A stretch of 64,000 nucleotides of DNA from Paramisgurnus dabryanus (GCF_030506205.2 NC_133352.1:23117425-23181424); one strand, 5' to 3'. Positions 46,147 to 58,240 are shown, counted from the first letter of the stretch. Made by a program: numbers and translations. Notes: generated from the sequence alone by a model not told the origin.

Positions 46147-48561
46147 TGTCACAAGCCAGGGGCTGGCTACTAATGGTTTAAGCCACGCCCCTTCTAAACT
46201 TCCACCTCGAGGAGGTCCCCAAAACCAACCCAATGACCAGACAACAACGAGCACAAGTAAGTATAAAATGTTCTTTATTGATTTAAATAGTTAAAAATAT
46301 AAGGGGGGGGACTTGGGAAAGGGGAAATTAAAACTAATTTCAGGATCCGTCCTCCAGGGGGCCACGGCCCAATGAATGGCTAAGGGTGGGGGGTCGTACG
46401 TGGGGGAACGGGCTCCTGCCTCGGGTTCCCTCTACTCGTGGCACGCTCCTCTTCCTTCCTGGAGGCAGAATAAAAACACAATGAGTGCTGGTATGGGTCT
46501 TTTTCTGTTGGTGTACCTTGAGTCAGCGCACGGCGGTGCACCGCCTACTTCCCACAGGTCCTTGCTCGTTGACTCACTCGCTTCCTTATTCTCTCTCTCT
46601 TCTCAGGTTTCAACTAGGACACGAGGACACAGTGAGTCGACTCCACGACGTTCGCTCGCCTCTGCGCTGGTTACAGCTTCCAGGTAAGTATGGCTCTCTC
46701 CACAGCTCAATATCTCAGTGTTCACATTGGCTCTCTTTCTCTCCACAGATGGCTGCTAGGATACAGGGACACAGTGAATCGTTCTCAAGACGTTTGCTCA
46801 CCTCTGCGCTGATTACAGCTTCCAGGTAGGTATGGCTCTCTCCAAGGCTCAATATCTCCGTATTCACGTTGGCTCTCTTGCTCTCCACAGATGGCTGCTA
46901 GGATACAGGGACACAGTGAATCGTTCTCAAGACGTTTGCTCACCTCTGCGCTGATTACAGCTTCCAGGTAGGTATGGCTCTCTTTCTCTCCACAGTTCAG
47001 TATCTCCGTGTTCACGTTGGCTCTCTTTCTCACAGATGGCTGCTAGGATACAGGGACACAGTGAATCGTTCTCAAGACGTTTGCTCACCTCTGCGCTGAT
47101 TACAGCTTCCAAGTAGGTATGGCTCTCCCCACAGTTCAGTATCTCAGTGTTCACTCTGGCTCTCTTTCTCTCCACAGCTCTCACGACTCACTCACTTTCC
47201 TGTCAATCAGCAGACATAACAAGTTACATGGAAACTTACAGGGTGGCGAGCTTACGCTGGCTGGGTTCTGCAATGCGGCGATTTAGCAATGATTTGTAAT
47301 GGGACGCCGGGGGCCGAGACCCTCTCGGCGAACTCGTTGATGAACAGAGGGGCGAGGAAGCCACGCCGGCACACCGGGTCGAGCGCTGCCCTTTCCTCGA
47401 GACCCGTTGGTCAATCGAAAACTGGACCGGGGCGCCCTTTCGTCGAGACCTCGGGCCAGCGGATCTCTCCTGCCTCTACTCTGTGATGATGAAAGAACAC
47501 AAGTAAGGTAACAATAGTAGGTGCAGTACTCACACACACACTGCCACTCTCACCGTTCTTCGCCGCCACTCTGTATTTCTGTGGGACTGAAAACACACTA
47601 CAGCATTATTGTACAGGTTTTTCCTAGCGCCGTTCTTTCCTCTTCATCGCCCCGGGACGAGTGACTGAAAACGGGATTACGTCAAACAGGACACAGCACT
47701 CACACTGCAATACACGGCATTACACAGCACCACTTCAAGTGAAAATGTCCAAAGACTCACCCCACCACGCTCAGTGCACACAATAGACACCCGTCCTCTT
47801 CCACGTCGCTCTGGGCGAGAATAGGGAGATGGTAGATGGCCTAGCGTTTGTTTGCTATCGTTGCTGTAGCTGCTTTCCCACGAAAACCTTCGGCTCGCCC
47901 ACCACGCTGGTACAGGGGTAGGGCCACTCGATCTCTCTTAAGAGCACTCCAACAATGTATCAATCAAATGTATACAAACACTCACTCCAAGGGATTTGGT
48001 TACTCACGATCTCTGTCTTTCTTCGTCCTAGGTTGTCTTCATGCCAACAGGAACTCCAGGTATCTAGACAGGGCGCTTTCCAGCCACCAACACCACTTTT
48101 CCCACAAATATATATACTCACAACTGTAAGTTTTCCTCTCCTTCCGTTTCTCTCAACAAATGTCAGTATCCGTCTAGTACTTCACCTATAAGGCCTTCGA
48201 TGTCCTCATTCCCATCGATTTACGATACGCACATGGAGAGAGAGAGCAATACAGCGATCCGAATCTAGCGTATCAGGCGAGCTCAACTCAGCACTACAAT
48301 ACACACCAACACAACAGTGGATAACATCAGCCAAGACTGTGGTTTAACTTGTCTTTTTATACTCCCCTGGGTGCTGTTCTCCTCCAATCACCCGGCGCTC
48401 CTCGTAATAGCTCCCAGCTGTGTGTAGTTTAGCTGATTACAGCGTTCGCGACGCCACCGGATGTCCGGTGTTTGCTCTTACCGGTCCGGGCGGAAACATC
48501 CGGGCGGAACCAAAACTTCCCAATTTTTGGTTCCGCCTAAAAGATCGTCACTCCTGTGACA
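46147..48561. mobile_element. 2.4-kb element with TGTCACA...TGTGACA ends (LTR-like or DNA transposon)
   Basis: The ends form a 7-bp inverted repeat starting TG and finishing CA, and CAAC sits on both sides (46143-46146 and 48562-48565), a candidate 4-bp target duplication. On the minus strand there is a TATA box (TATAAAAAG near 48354-48362) and, 2.1 kb further, AATAAA at 46279-46274, as in a long solo LTR. On the plus strand lies a tandem array of exon-like units (46607-47177) and splice donors at 46257, 47503 and 48126. No polymerase, integrase or transposase frame is present. GC content is well above the flanks. Class is open: solo LTR of a retroelement read leftwards, or a non-autonomous DNA element. 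Confidence 0.6.
46607..47177 (+). repeat. Four tandem 77-nt exon-like cassettes
   Basis: Cassettes at 46607-46683, 46749-46825, 46891-46967 and 47036-47112 are each exactly 77 nt. Each is preceded by a pyrimidine-rich run ending CAG and followed by GTAAGT or GTAGGT. Spacers are 65, 65, 68 and 65 nt, the last ending TCTCCACAG at 47177. Cassettes two to four are nearly identical; the first is more divergent. 77 is not a multiple of three and I see no conserved frame, so coding is doubtful. Confidence 0.75.
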
Positions 48562-48569
48562 CAACCTCT

Positions 48570-48990
48570 CACGAATTTCCGTGGGATAGTCACAACATTT
48601 TTGCAAATTTTTTCGTGGCATTCTCACGGATTGGTTACTCAACTGTTTTGTCCTATTTTCTTACCATTGTCGCTTCCGTTTAGGGTTAGATTTACATAAA
48701 AAGACATCCTTACCCAAATCCAAACCCAACGCCAGGCGACAATTGTTTAAAGTTTAGAAAATATTAAAGAATAAATCAGAAAAAATTGTAAAAACCAATA
48801 CTTAAAGTTACATAGTAACACAAACACCTAACCCTAAACCGAAGCGACAATGGTTTAAAAATAGGAAAAGCAGTTGAGTAACCAATCCGTGAGAATTCCA
48901 CAGAAAAAGACAGTCAGTGGCGGGGACACAGAAAAATGCGGGGATCCGTGAGAATGCCACGGAACTTTGTGAGATCACGTTGACCAGGAA
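48570..48990. mobile_element. Fold-back element with GGTTTAGGGTTAG centre, copy 2
   Basis: Arms around ATTGGTTACTCAACTGTTTT and AGCAGTTGAGTAACCAAT are complementary, as are ACCATTGTCGCTTCCG and CGAAGCGACAATGGT. It abuts the right flank of the 46147-48561 element. Copies are at 52110-52582 (best preserved) and 552-1090. Confidence 0.75.
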
Positions 48991-51900
48991 TCAGACCCAA
49001 CTGTCAATATGTAACATTTCTGTGTACGTGCCTGTTTTTCTACATGTTTTCTATGTGTCTCAACCTTATGAACAGGTCACCTGAAAAGTGTATTATGTCA
49101 GAACGTTACACTGTACTGCATTCTAATTTGCCAATGGAAGCTGCACTGCATGATGGGTAAACTTTGAAAAGAGGCCAGGGCTTATTTTACCATGCTGCAA
49201 CACCATTAAAGTCACATTCTGAGAACTATGCCGAAGGCTCTCTCTGTCTCTCTCTCCCTTGCTGCTCTCTCTCCCCCATGTTTCTGTCTCTCTTGCCCTG
49301 AAAGCACGGCTGTAATTCCGCTGAATAGGCATATCATGAATTTAACTAGGGGAAAAAAGCTGGGTTGCAAGCCAGGCTTTTCTATGCAATGCTTTATCAA
49401 AGTCAACCAAGTGTATTAAATAGATCTAGTAGGCTGCTATATGAAAGTGCTGTTTGCCACTGCCATCACATGCTCATAGATTTAAAAAACAAAGGCAGGT
49501 CCTTTGACGGTACCGGGGTCACCAAGACCACCCAGGTATAAAGTTGGGCTTTATATTAACCCTTGTGCATTGTTCAAATTCACTTCCCTTTCGTGTTGTT
49601 AGTGGCTGAAAAAATGTATCAGGTTATTTTTTTCACATCTTTTTGTACTGATCAGTACTGATCAAAACTTCCAAATGCTTGCAAAAATGTCATGATTTTA
49701 AGTCTTTAATTGCCAAGTTCATAAGTGATGTCACTGATTTGGGGGGAACATTTTCAATATAAAAATTGATTGTGGACTGGATTTTGTTTACATTTTTACG
49801 GTCTTGGGCATGTCAAAGATTAGTAAAAACATTGGCTTTGATGTATTTTTTGTTTTTGTGCAGCATCACATTTTTTTTCTCCCCCATTTTGCCCCATTGA
49901 CTTCCATTATAACAACATTTTTTGATTGCAGAGCCATGACAGCGTTTTATCATGCATTCTTGATTGTTTGTGGTTTTTCCTTTTGCAAAGAGGTAAAATG
50001 TGTAATTTTTACTGTTGATCACCATATGGCACTATTAACCCTTTAGTAGGCCTGTGTAAAAACAGAGCTACATTTCTGGCTTGTACACTGAGTATAACAG
50101 CATATTTTTACAGCAGTTTAATTTAGTGGCCTTTTTGTCCACTAACAACATTAAAGGGTAGTACATTTGCCCACAGTTTATTGTTGAGTTTTTGAAAAAT
50201 TTTAAAGCATTTTCTAAAAAAACATTTGTCACCAAAATTCATTAAATTCGCTGGAACACAGAAAAAGTTGTGGCCAAATTAGGACAAAAAACAAAACAAA
50301 AAAACAACAACACGTAAGGGTTAAACATGGCACCAAGGCATAAAAGTCAGTCTAAAATATATTTTCTTCATTATATTTCTGAGCTGCAGGTCTTATTATT
50401 GATAAGCATTTTATGAAAGATTATGAAAAATTTGAACCTGCAATTATCTAGCAATTTATAATTAATTAATTTAATTGTATTGCATGAACCAGCAATTTAA
50501 TTGTATTGCATGAACCAGCAATTACAATGCATGTAACTGTGGTATACTTCCAAGTATATCTATATATGCAAATTTAGTAGTTTATAATGTAGGACCGGGA
50601 TTTTATTTTATTCAAGACATTACATTTTTTCTTAAATTTGCCTGAATTAATTTGTCTGAAGCTTTTATCCGAAGTGACATTATGTGTCTTCATTGGGAAT
50701 CGAACACTTAACTTTTTGAGTTGCTAATGAAATGCTCTTTCTGTTAAGCTACATTAACATTTTTAGGTGAGGTAGGGTATCATTGGTTAATATTATATTT
50801 TCCTGTGAGTAGAAAAGTCACTGCAAAGATGACATTGCCAATTACATTTGTTAAAAAAAAGTTTTTCTGAGACCGTTGGTCATTGATGATTCAAACAAAG
50901 AAATGTATTACCAGTGAAATCCAGTAAGATCCTACATAGGATCAGTTGTGATTTCATGGTGTTTAAACTATCTTTATTTAGCTGCGCTTGTGTTTCCCGA
51001 AGCAGTATATACACAAAAGAAACATGAATTAACAATTATTTGGGCAGTTAGCAGTAAGGCCATCATTTAGTTTGATTTGCACTGCGGCACGCAGACTAGT
51101 ACTAGACTGCCAGGGTGGCATTAGCTAACTGTCCCCAATAGAAAACAACCTAAATCCTTCGGCCTCTGCCACAATTACCTTGTCTAAACTCATATATTCT
51201 GTTTCTCGCACATTCAACCTCCCCCCACCGCCCAAACTTTCCCGTGACATGGTTGCTTGACACCATTTAATTGGAAACTCTATTAAAACATGTTCTGTCC
51301 TGTACTTCAGGCTTTTTGTCTAATTGCCAGTAGTGGAAGTCGTAATTGAAGCTGTATGGTATACAATGTGGTAGAGAGACTGTGAAAGTGAATTATAAAA
51401 AGCACACAAGAGAGAGACAGGCCTATTCAATAGGATGCAGTTCAGAAAAAAAACCTTATAATTACAGTATCTAAACTATAATTTGTTATACATTGATTGA
51501 ACCGAGCTCATGTCAGTGTCAGAGCTTTAAAACCAACCCCTCTGAGATAGTAGCGTGTGAGGAAATCTAAATAAAATCCTAGTTCTGCATCGTACGGCTT
51601 AATTACTAAGGTGCCATCAATAACTATTCCAATAGACCTTTTACAAGATGTCTGTGTCAGAGAAGGGTCAGTTGCACGCATTGATTTTCATAAACTACAC
51701 GCAGATTCGGATCAACAGAACTGAAACATTGTGAATTAGCATTCAGGATGTTTATGCTGGAAATGAGAGAAGGTGTGGGGAAACTAACATCTTTCAGCGC
51801 AGGGCCACCTGTGGTGCAGTCATGCATAACTTCTTTCCACAGATCATACATAACGCTCATGAAACATAAACACAGTGGTGACAAGGTTTAAAAACACCAA

Positions 51901-52105
51901 AGAGGATTGAAGGTCAGATGTGAAGACATGTTTGTGCCGGGGCCTGCTGTCTTACAGTCTCTTTTGACTATTTAAAGAAACAGTTCACACAAAAATTTAA
52001 ATCTGTTGTCATTTAATAACTCCCGTTTTATTGTACCGTCATTTACTAAGTTGCTAGAAAGCATATAATACAGTAGCTTTGAGTGAGGAACTAGCCCAGT
52101 CTGAT
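48991..52105. other. Non-coding stretch
   Basis: Contains a CT-rich patch at 49238-49300, a tandem duplication of about 27 bp at 50466-50523 (TTTAATTGTATTGCATGAAC twice) and an eroded repeat at 50640-50760 (GAAGCTTTTATCCGAAGTGA). I see no gene. Confidence 0.4.
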
Positions 52106-52109
52106 GAGG

Positions 52110-52582
52110 TTTTGTGATATAGTCACGTAATTTTTTATTCTTTTTTCGTGATATTATCACAAATTTTCGTATTTTTTCCGTGATTGTATAACGAATTCCT
52201 GTTTTCTTGTGTTTATCACGTATTGGTTACTCAACTGTTTTGTCCTATTTTCTTACCATTGTCGCTTCGATTTAGGGTTAGAGTTACATAAAATGACATC
52301 CCTACCCAAACCCAACACTAACCCTAACGCCAGGCGACATATAAAAAAATAGTATAAACCAATATATAAGTGACATTCTAATGCAAGCACCAAATCTAAC
52401 CCTAAACCGAAGCAACAATGGTTTAAAAATAGGAACAAGCAGTTGAGTAACCAATAAGTGATAATCACACGAAAACAGGAATTCATTATACGATCACGGA
52501 AAAACACCGAAATTCGTGATAATATCATGAAAAATAAAAATAAAAAAATGAAGTGACTATATCACGAAACCTTGTGAGACTT
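52110..52582. mobile_element. Fold-back element with GATTTAGGGTTAG centre, copy 3
   Basis: GGTTTTGTGATATAGTCACG at the left is mirrored by GTGACTATATCACGAAACC at the right, and the arms remain complementary for ~200 bp to a centre of repeated GGGTTAG-like text. It contains no transposase; the 91-codon minus-strand frame follows from the palindrome. Confidence 0.8.
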
Positions 52583-53446
52583 GTACAAATGTTACATGAA
52601 ATGATAAACTTAAACTAAATATAGTTTAGTTAAACATGACAGAATTTTTATTTTAGGGAGAACTATCCCGTTAAATGTATGGTTGAATAATAATTGTCAT
52701 AGGAGAACACACTGTACCTATACAGTATTTGCCTCATTTGATAGGATGCACATAAAGTCCATTTACGGAAGTAACGCCTCAGCTATTTCAGTCATACAAG
52801 ACCAATCCTATCTACCTGAATGGGGAATGCTGATATCCTTAAATTCACTTGGGTCACAATTAAAAAACACGTTTCCAGCCAACAATTAAACCTGACATCA
52901 TATTTGTTTTATAATTGCATATGCGCAAATGTTGGCAATTTCTTCAAAACATTTTGTACAGAGCCCCTCCTCCAGAGAATCATTGTTCTTTAAAGCCAGA
53001 CGATTGGTTGTTTTTACTGAAAGGCGGGACTTTGGTCGCCAGAGTGCCCACTTTTCCTATTCATAGTAATGGGACTGCGGAGTCTTGTTAATATCTGTAG
53101 CCTTTGATGCAGCTCATCCTCTTTTGACAGAGAATATGTCAGGCACTCCCTATTGCACTGACACACCAGCATGGCAGCTAATTAAAATGAAATCTGTAGA
53201 GAACAGACAGTTAAAGAAGGAAAGAGGCACAATTAGCAGGTTGACAGAGGTATCGCTGAGAGAGACATCAAACATATGTACATTGGAAGTCACATGAGGC
53301 TGTTGAATAGCCACGTTGTTGCACACAAGCCAGATGCCAATTGTGCGAAAATGTGCAAGGTTAGAATTTTTTATCTGAAAGCAATTCTTGGTTTCTAAAT
53401 TCTAATAACAAACCTGGGACTTTTGTGAAATGCCAAGCAAACATTC
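52583..53446. other. Non-coding stretch
   Basis: A trace of the GTTCACCCA-type MITE may lie near 52625-52675; nothing else recognised. Confidence 0.3.
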
Positions 53447-54490
53447 GCCATGTTTCCATCACCATGATTTTAAGCACATTTTAAAGTATTGCATAAGAAA
53501 CGAATTATGGAAAGCCAAATTTTGATAAAAAAGTGTTTATGCTCGCTTGAGGTGGTTTTTGATTCATGCGAAAAAGAGTGAATGCGAATAATGGGAGATG
53601 GTAACACATTTGATGAAGTAAACATTAAACCCATGGCTGTTCAGCAGATTGTGTCTTTACCATGGGGTTCGACGTCATCGCAATGCCCTTGCTGCTAGCC
53701 CCTGCATCAAAAATGCTGCATTCCTTCTTCTATGCACAGCATTTAGTTTGGAAATTACAAGCTGCACTGCTAGTAAATTAATAACTTGACCCATCATTAC
53801 CAGTGTTGGGGGTAACGCATTACAAGTAACGTGCATTACGTAATAATATTACTTTTCTGTAGTAACGAGTAAAGTAACGCATTACTTTTTAAATGTACAC
53901 ATTGATATTTGAGTTACTTTAAAAAAAGTAATGAAAGTTACTTTTTAGTTTAATTAATTTGAAAAAATTATGTACTGAATTAAACTGAACGTAGTCACAT
54001 TATGCACTCTATGCGTACACACCTGTGTGGGAACAGTTTGAGTCAGAAACTGAGATAGTAGGCCAGAGCTCGACATTTTTGTGACGAAATATGCAATTTC
54101 TGAATGCAGAACTTTTCAGTTATAAAAAACACCTGCAAGGCCTGAAAGAGATCAAGCCTCAGCCAAGAAAAAGTAACGCAAAAGTAACTAAAAAGTAACA
54201 TAAGCATTACCTTTCATGAAAAGTAACTAAGTAACGCAATTAGTTACTTTGTTTGGGAGTAACTTAATATCGTAATGCATTACTTTTAAAAGTAACTTTC
54301 CCCAACACTGATCGTTACTACATGCAGTCCTGTTTCCATGTTTCAAGCATGCTTTGTTTCGTTTTACTGTTGGATACAAGTTTACCAATTCCACCATCAT
54401 TCGCTCACACAACTTGATGGAAACGCACCTTATTCGCTTTTTTTGCGAATTTTGAAAAGATTTGCTTCAAGTTTGGTTGGAAAACCAGCT
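53447..54490. mobile_element. Host inverted-repeat element carrying a later insertion
   Basis: CATGTTTCCATCACCATG near 53449 is mirrored by ACAACTTGATGGAAACGC near 54410, with GCGAA-rich text on both sides. It is interrupted by 53801-54310. Outer limits are approximate. Confidence 0.5.
53801..54310. mobile_element. hAT-like element CAGTGTTGGGG (510 bp)
   Basis: Ends CAGTGTTGGGGGTAACGC and TTTCCCCAACACTG are inverted. Flanks ATCATTAC (53793-53800) and ATCGTTAC (54311-54318) form an 8-bp target duplication with one mismatch. The interior is full of AGTAACG / CGTTACT repeats. Non-autonomous. Confidence 0.87.
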
Positions 54491-55005
54491 ATTGTCTGAA
54501 TAAAACATCTAATGGGTAATTAAATTTATAGGCTCTAAGACCAATAACTGTATTCATTTAAGCTGCAAGTGCTGATCAGTAAAATATTGAACATGCTGCA
54601 CAAACAGCGTGTTTTAAAAAATGCCTATATAAGTGCACCACACCATTAAATGTTGTGGCTCTATACGGGGTCACGGTCAAAGTCTCACCTCTCCTTTGCT
54701 TTTTTAAGGCCTTTCTCAAATCGTTCCCCTTTCACAGTGGCACAGCTGCTGTGCATCCCTCCATCTCCAGGGAGCGAAATGAAGAAGAAAGAGGTGAAAG
54801 AACCCGGGTGACAATTGAAAATAAAAAAAAGATAAGTGTGTGTGTGTCTGTGTGTGTGTGTGTGTAGTGTCTGCTTTACCATCCTTGGCTGGTCAGGTTT
54901 CCAGTCGGATCACCAGTCACAGATAGCCCTTCCAGACTGTTGAAGAAGCATTCACCTGCCTTGACCCAAACCTCTTCTCTCAATGTGCAAGGCACAAGCC
55001 GCCCA

Positions 55006-55008
<3 letters not shown>

Positions 55009-55081
<73 letters not shown>
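55009..55081. repeat. GA microsatellite
   Basis: Pure GA run of ~73 bp. A GT run lies nearby at about 54836-54865. From 55082 to 56050 nothing else was recognised. Confidence 0.95.
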
Positions 55082-55085
<4 letters not shown>

Positions 55086-56054
55086 CAAAAGAGACATTAA
55101 ACAATGTGCCTTCCATCAAGTGTAAGTAACAAGCCATTCAATTGAATTAAAGACACTGACATCAAGTTCCCTCGCTTCATCGCAAATCCTATTTTCCATT
55201 TGTTTAGTTTCTCTAGTGCTCGGTATGTTGCTCATGCTTACAGGCTGTCCTACTTACACGTGTGTGGTGACACAGCCTGGTACTGCTGTGTGCATCCAGG
55301 TGAAAGTTTCAGCTGAACCCTTTTCGTCATCTACCGCGTGCGTGTGTGCGTAAAAGCAAGCCTGTGTGTCTCTTTGCAAGTTTGGAGGAGGCCACAGCTG
55401 CATCAGTGAACCGTTCAGTGCAAGCTTCCTCTCAGGCTCATTTGACACTCGATTAGCTCACACCTGAGCAAGACCCCTGCCCATACATCAGCCCACACCC
55501 CGACAGCGCACACACCTGCGCACTACAACAAGCACACTCAGCAACACATGGACACTGGCTCACTTTGGTTAAGAACTGATAGCTGCTAAAAATGTCGTTT
55601 CCAAAATTGCTAAACCTTTTTCAGACTTTGTTTACTAAGTCATAATGTCTTTTATTGAAATATTAACTTCAGGCACGTAGTAGATTTTAGCGCCTGCCCA
55701 AACAAACAACTCCAGGGTTGGAAAAATATATCTTGCCGCATTTCAGCTTTGATGATCTAGTTAGAGCTACGATATGAAGATTGAGGTTTCTCATTAAATG
55801 TAGCTCAGAAGTTCTACGGTAACACACTACTTGTTTTAAACAGGTCTATAAAAAAATCCGGTTAAATCTCCTTCAGTGCCAATCAAATTCACAGCATTTT
55901 TCTTCAAATGAGATCTGGACAGTTTTGTACGGTATGAGAATGCTGCTAAGTGTAAGCTGGTTCTCAAAGTGCAGTAATCATTTACTACAATTGTTGATCT
56001 AATGTGTCTTTTCTTACCCCATTTCATTGTCATGTTTAAAAGCATTTGCACTCT

Positions 56055-57690
56055 TAACTCATTCCCCAGCAGCCATTTTTTTTAAGTTGCCCGCCAGCAT
56101 TTTTTGTGATTTTCACAAAAGTTTCACAAAATGCCTTCCAGGAAAATGTTCTTCTAAAAATATATAAACATACAAATATATCAAATGAAAGAACAGACCC
56201 TCAGACCCCTTGTTGTGGGCAAAAATCCTTGATCTTGCTTGTTTTCTTAAAAAGTGCGATGGAATATGCGGGATATTTATGCAATTTTATACTATGAAAT
56301 TGTGGGAACTTGCAAAAATTGTGGGAACTGCGGGAGCTTTTGCAGCTTTTCAATGATGTTCACGTCACATAATCACGTCACTTCATAACGTTCCCATAGC
56401 AATAGGGGACATGGCTGCGCTTGTGTGAAAATTTTTCAACTTTCTGCTAAGATGTGATTTTTGCCACGAAAATGCGGGATTATGAAATCATGCAAGCCCC
56501 GCACATTTTGCGCATGGAAATCTGCAATTTATGCTTCGAAAGTGTGGCGTATTTGAAAAAAATGTGGCCTCCGCATAAATATGCGGACTTTGGTTGATTA
56601 TGCATTAAATCATGCGATCCCATAATCACGTTTTTCTGGAGGGACTGTGAAATATAAACAGAGAGAGTCTTTGTGATAACTAATCCCATATTTGAAAACT
56701 ACACTATTCATTTCTTGCTAGAAATGCAATAAAAAATGTTAAAAAAGACATTTGTGCTTCGGCCGCTTCCTTGGCCGCTCGACCAGGCTCGACCAATCCG
56801 TGCACGCCAACGCACATAGGACCTGTCCCAAATGGCGCACTTCATGTGGACTTTCGGTCTCGTGGCCTTAAATTGCGCGTGCTCGGTTAGTCCACGAGTC
56901 CGTAGGGTGTCCCATCTGTCATTTTTACACTTTGAAGGGTGCTCATCAGCGCCTCCTTTGCCCCTTTGATGCGGTCTTCAGCGAAGCCCGCACTGCAGCA
57001 GGCTTCGCGCACTTTACCAACCCAGAAGTCCTTGTGAATGAGCAATCAGACCAATCAGACGACGGAAGGGTGGAGCTCACACTGACGGGCAACTTCTCTA
57101 CCTATTTCCGGTGTGACGCTCGAGTCTGTCCCAAAATACAACTCCGTTGCACCCACGTGGACTCGCATTAAGGATCCCTACAGTCTGGACTATGTGATGT
57201 CATCAAAGTGTGGACTCTGAGGAGGACCACAAGTCCGAAGTGTGCCATTTGGGACAGGACCATAATAGTGGGACAGGACGTAAGGGTATCTCACGAGACA
57301 GGAAGTGAACCTAACATTTGATGCCTTCCTGCCTTAGAATTTTAGAGCTTTCAGATGCAGCTTCAGTGTTTGTTTTGAGGATCACTCTGAATCTGATCTC
57401 TATAAAAAGTATTTTACAAAAATGCAATTATCTGAGCTTTTTGCTCAAAAATTTGTATTTTTGAAGAAACCTACCCATATTTGAGAGGGGATAAAAAGAG
57501 AACAAATGAAGGTAGGATGAAACTTTTTTGTTTGAAAGCAAAGGGTCTGTTCTTTCATTTGATATATTGCAATGTTTATATATTTAAAGAAGAACATTTT
57601 CTGGAAGGCATTAAACTTTTGTGAAATCATAAAAAATGCTGGCGCTGTCTGGCAGCTTTTTAAAAAAACGCTGGTGGGGAAAGATTAAAG
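56055..57690. mobile_element. CCGCCAGC-family fold-back split by insertions
   Basis: Left arm 56055-56210 (AACTCATTCCCCAGCAGCC, ATGAAAGAACAGACCCT) and right arm 57370-57690 (AGGGTCTGTTCTTTCATTTG, ACGCTGGTGGGGAAAGATT) are complementary halves of one element of the 8334-8836 family. They are separated by about 1.15 kb containing at least two later repeats: about 56215-56650 (GCGGGATATT, CATAATCACG text) and 56820-57257. Confidence 0.65.
56820..57257. mobile_element. Inverted-repeat element, CCTGTCCCAAATGGC ends
   Basis: ACCTGTCCCAAATGGCGCAC at the left is mirrored by GTGTGCCATTTGGGACAGG at the right. The interior is GC-rich and gives a 79-codon frame at 56932-57171 with no recognised domain. 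I could not define a target duplication. Confidence 0.78.
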
Positions 57691-57782
57691 GGGTCCTTGA
57701 GTGTGATTTCACTTTTTTAACTTTAGTTATTGTGTAAAGTTGCTGTCTGAGCATAAGCAACATTTGCAAAGTTACAACACTC

Positions 57783-58013
57783 AGGGGCAGTTTCCCAGAC
57801 AGGGTCAAATTAATCCAGTACTAGGGTTTAGTTAGATTAGGACATTTACCTGTAAGTAATTTTACAAACATACCTTACAAAAAAAAAACAATCATGGTGT
57901 GCATTATGAGACAAAACAGTGGCAATGATATACTGTACATTAAGATTAAGGCAGCTGAAACATGCATTTAAGTCTGGAACAAGGATAAGACCTGTCCAGG
58001 AAACTGCCCCTCA
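57783..58013. mobile_element. GGGGCAGTTTCC element
   Basis: GGGGCAGTTTCCCAGACAGG and CCTGTCCAGGAAACTGCCCC are inverted ends. Same family as 19508-19962, here without the nested MITE. Confidence 0.82.
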
Positions 58014-58017
58014 AAGT

Positions 58018-58191
58018 TTACATTTACATATACATTTAGTCATTTAGCAGACACTTTTGTCCAAAGTGACAAAAGTGCAATTATAGCAACACAAGAAAAG
58101 CAATACATAAGTGCACTGAAAATAGTCTAAAATATGAAATAAATAAATAGTCTAAAGTCCAATACAGTATACATAGCCAAGGGTTGGTTAG

Positions 58192-58222
<31 letters not shown>

Positions 58223-58240
58223 CTATATTAGGAAGTGAGG
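58018..58240 (+). repeat. Interspersed repeat (TTAGTCATTTAGCAGACAC type) with TA microsatellite
   Basis: TTTAGTCATTTAGCAGACAC and TTTGTCCAAAGTGAC are the hallmark of a very common fish repeat. A TA run lies at 58192-58219. Confidence 0.65.

Noticed and set aside
46785..47184. Overlapping minus-strand frames with repeated TYLEAVISAEVSKRLENDS text
   Set aside because: They are the antisense of the tandem cassette array, and the plus-strand polypyrimidine and splice signals give a better explanation. Repetition of peptide follows from repetition of DNA.
54876..55137. Frames reading LSLSLS or ERERER
   Set aside because: Translations of the GA microsatellite at 55009-55081.
56932..57171. 79-codon frame inside the CCTGTCCCAAATGGC element
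   Set aside because: Short, no domain, contained in a non-autonomous repeat; GC-richness explains its openness.
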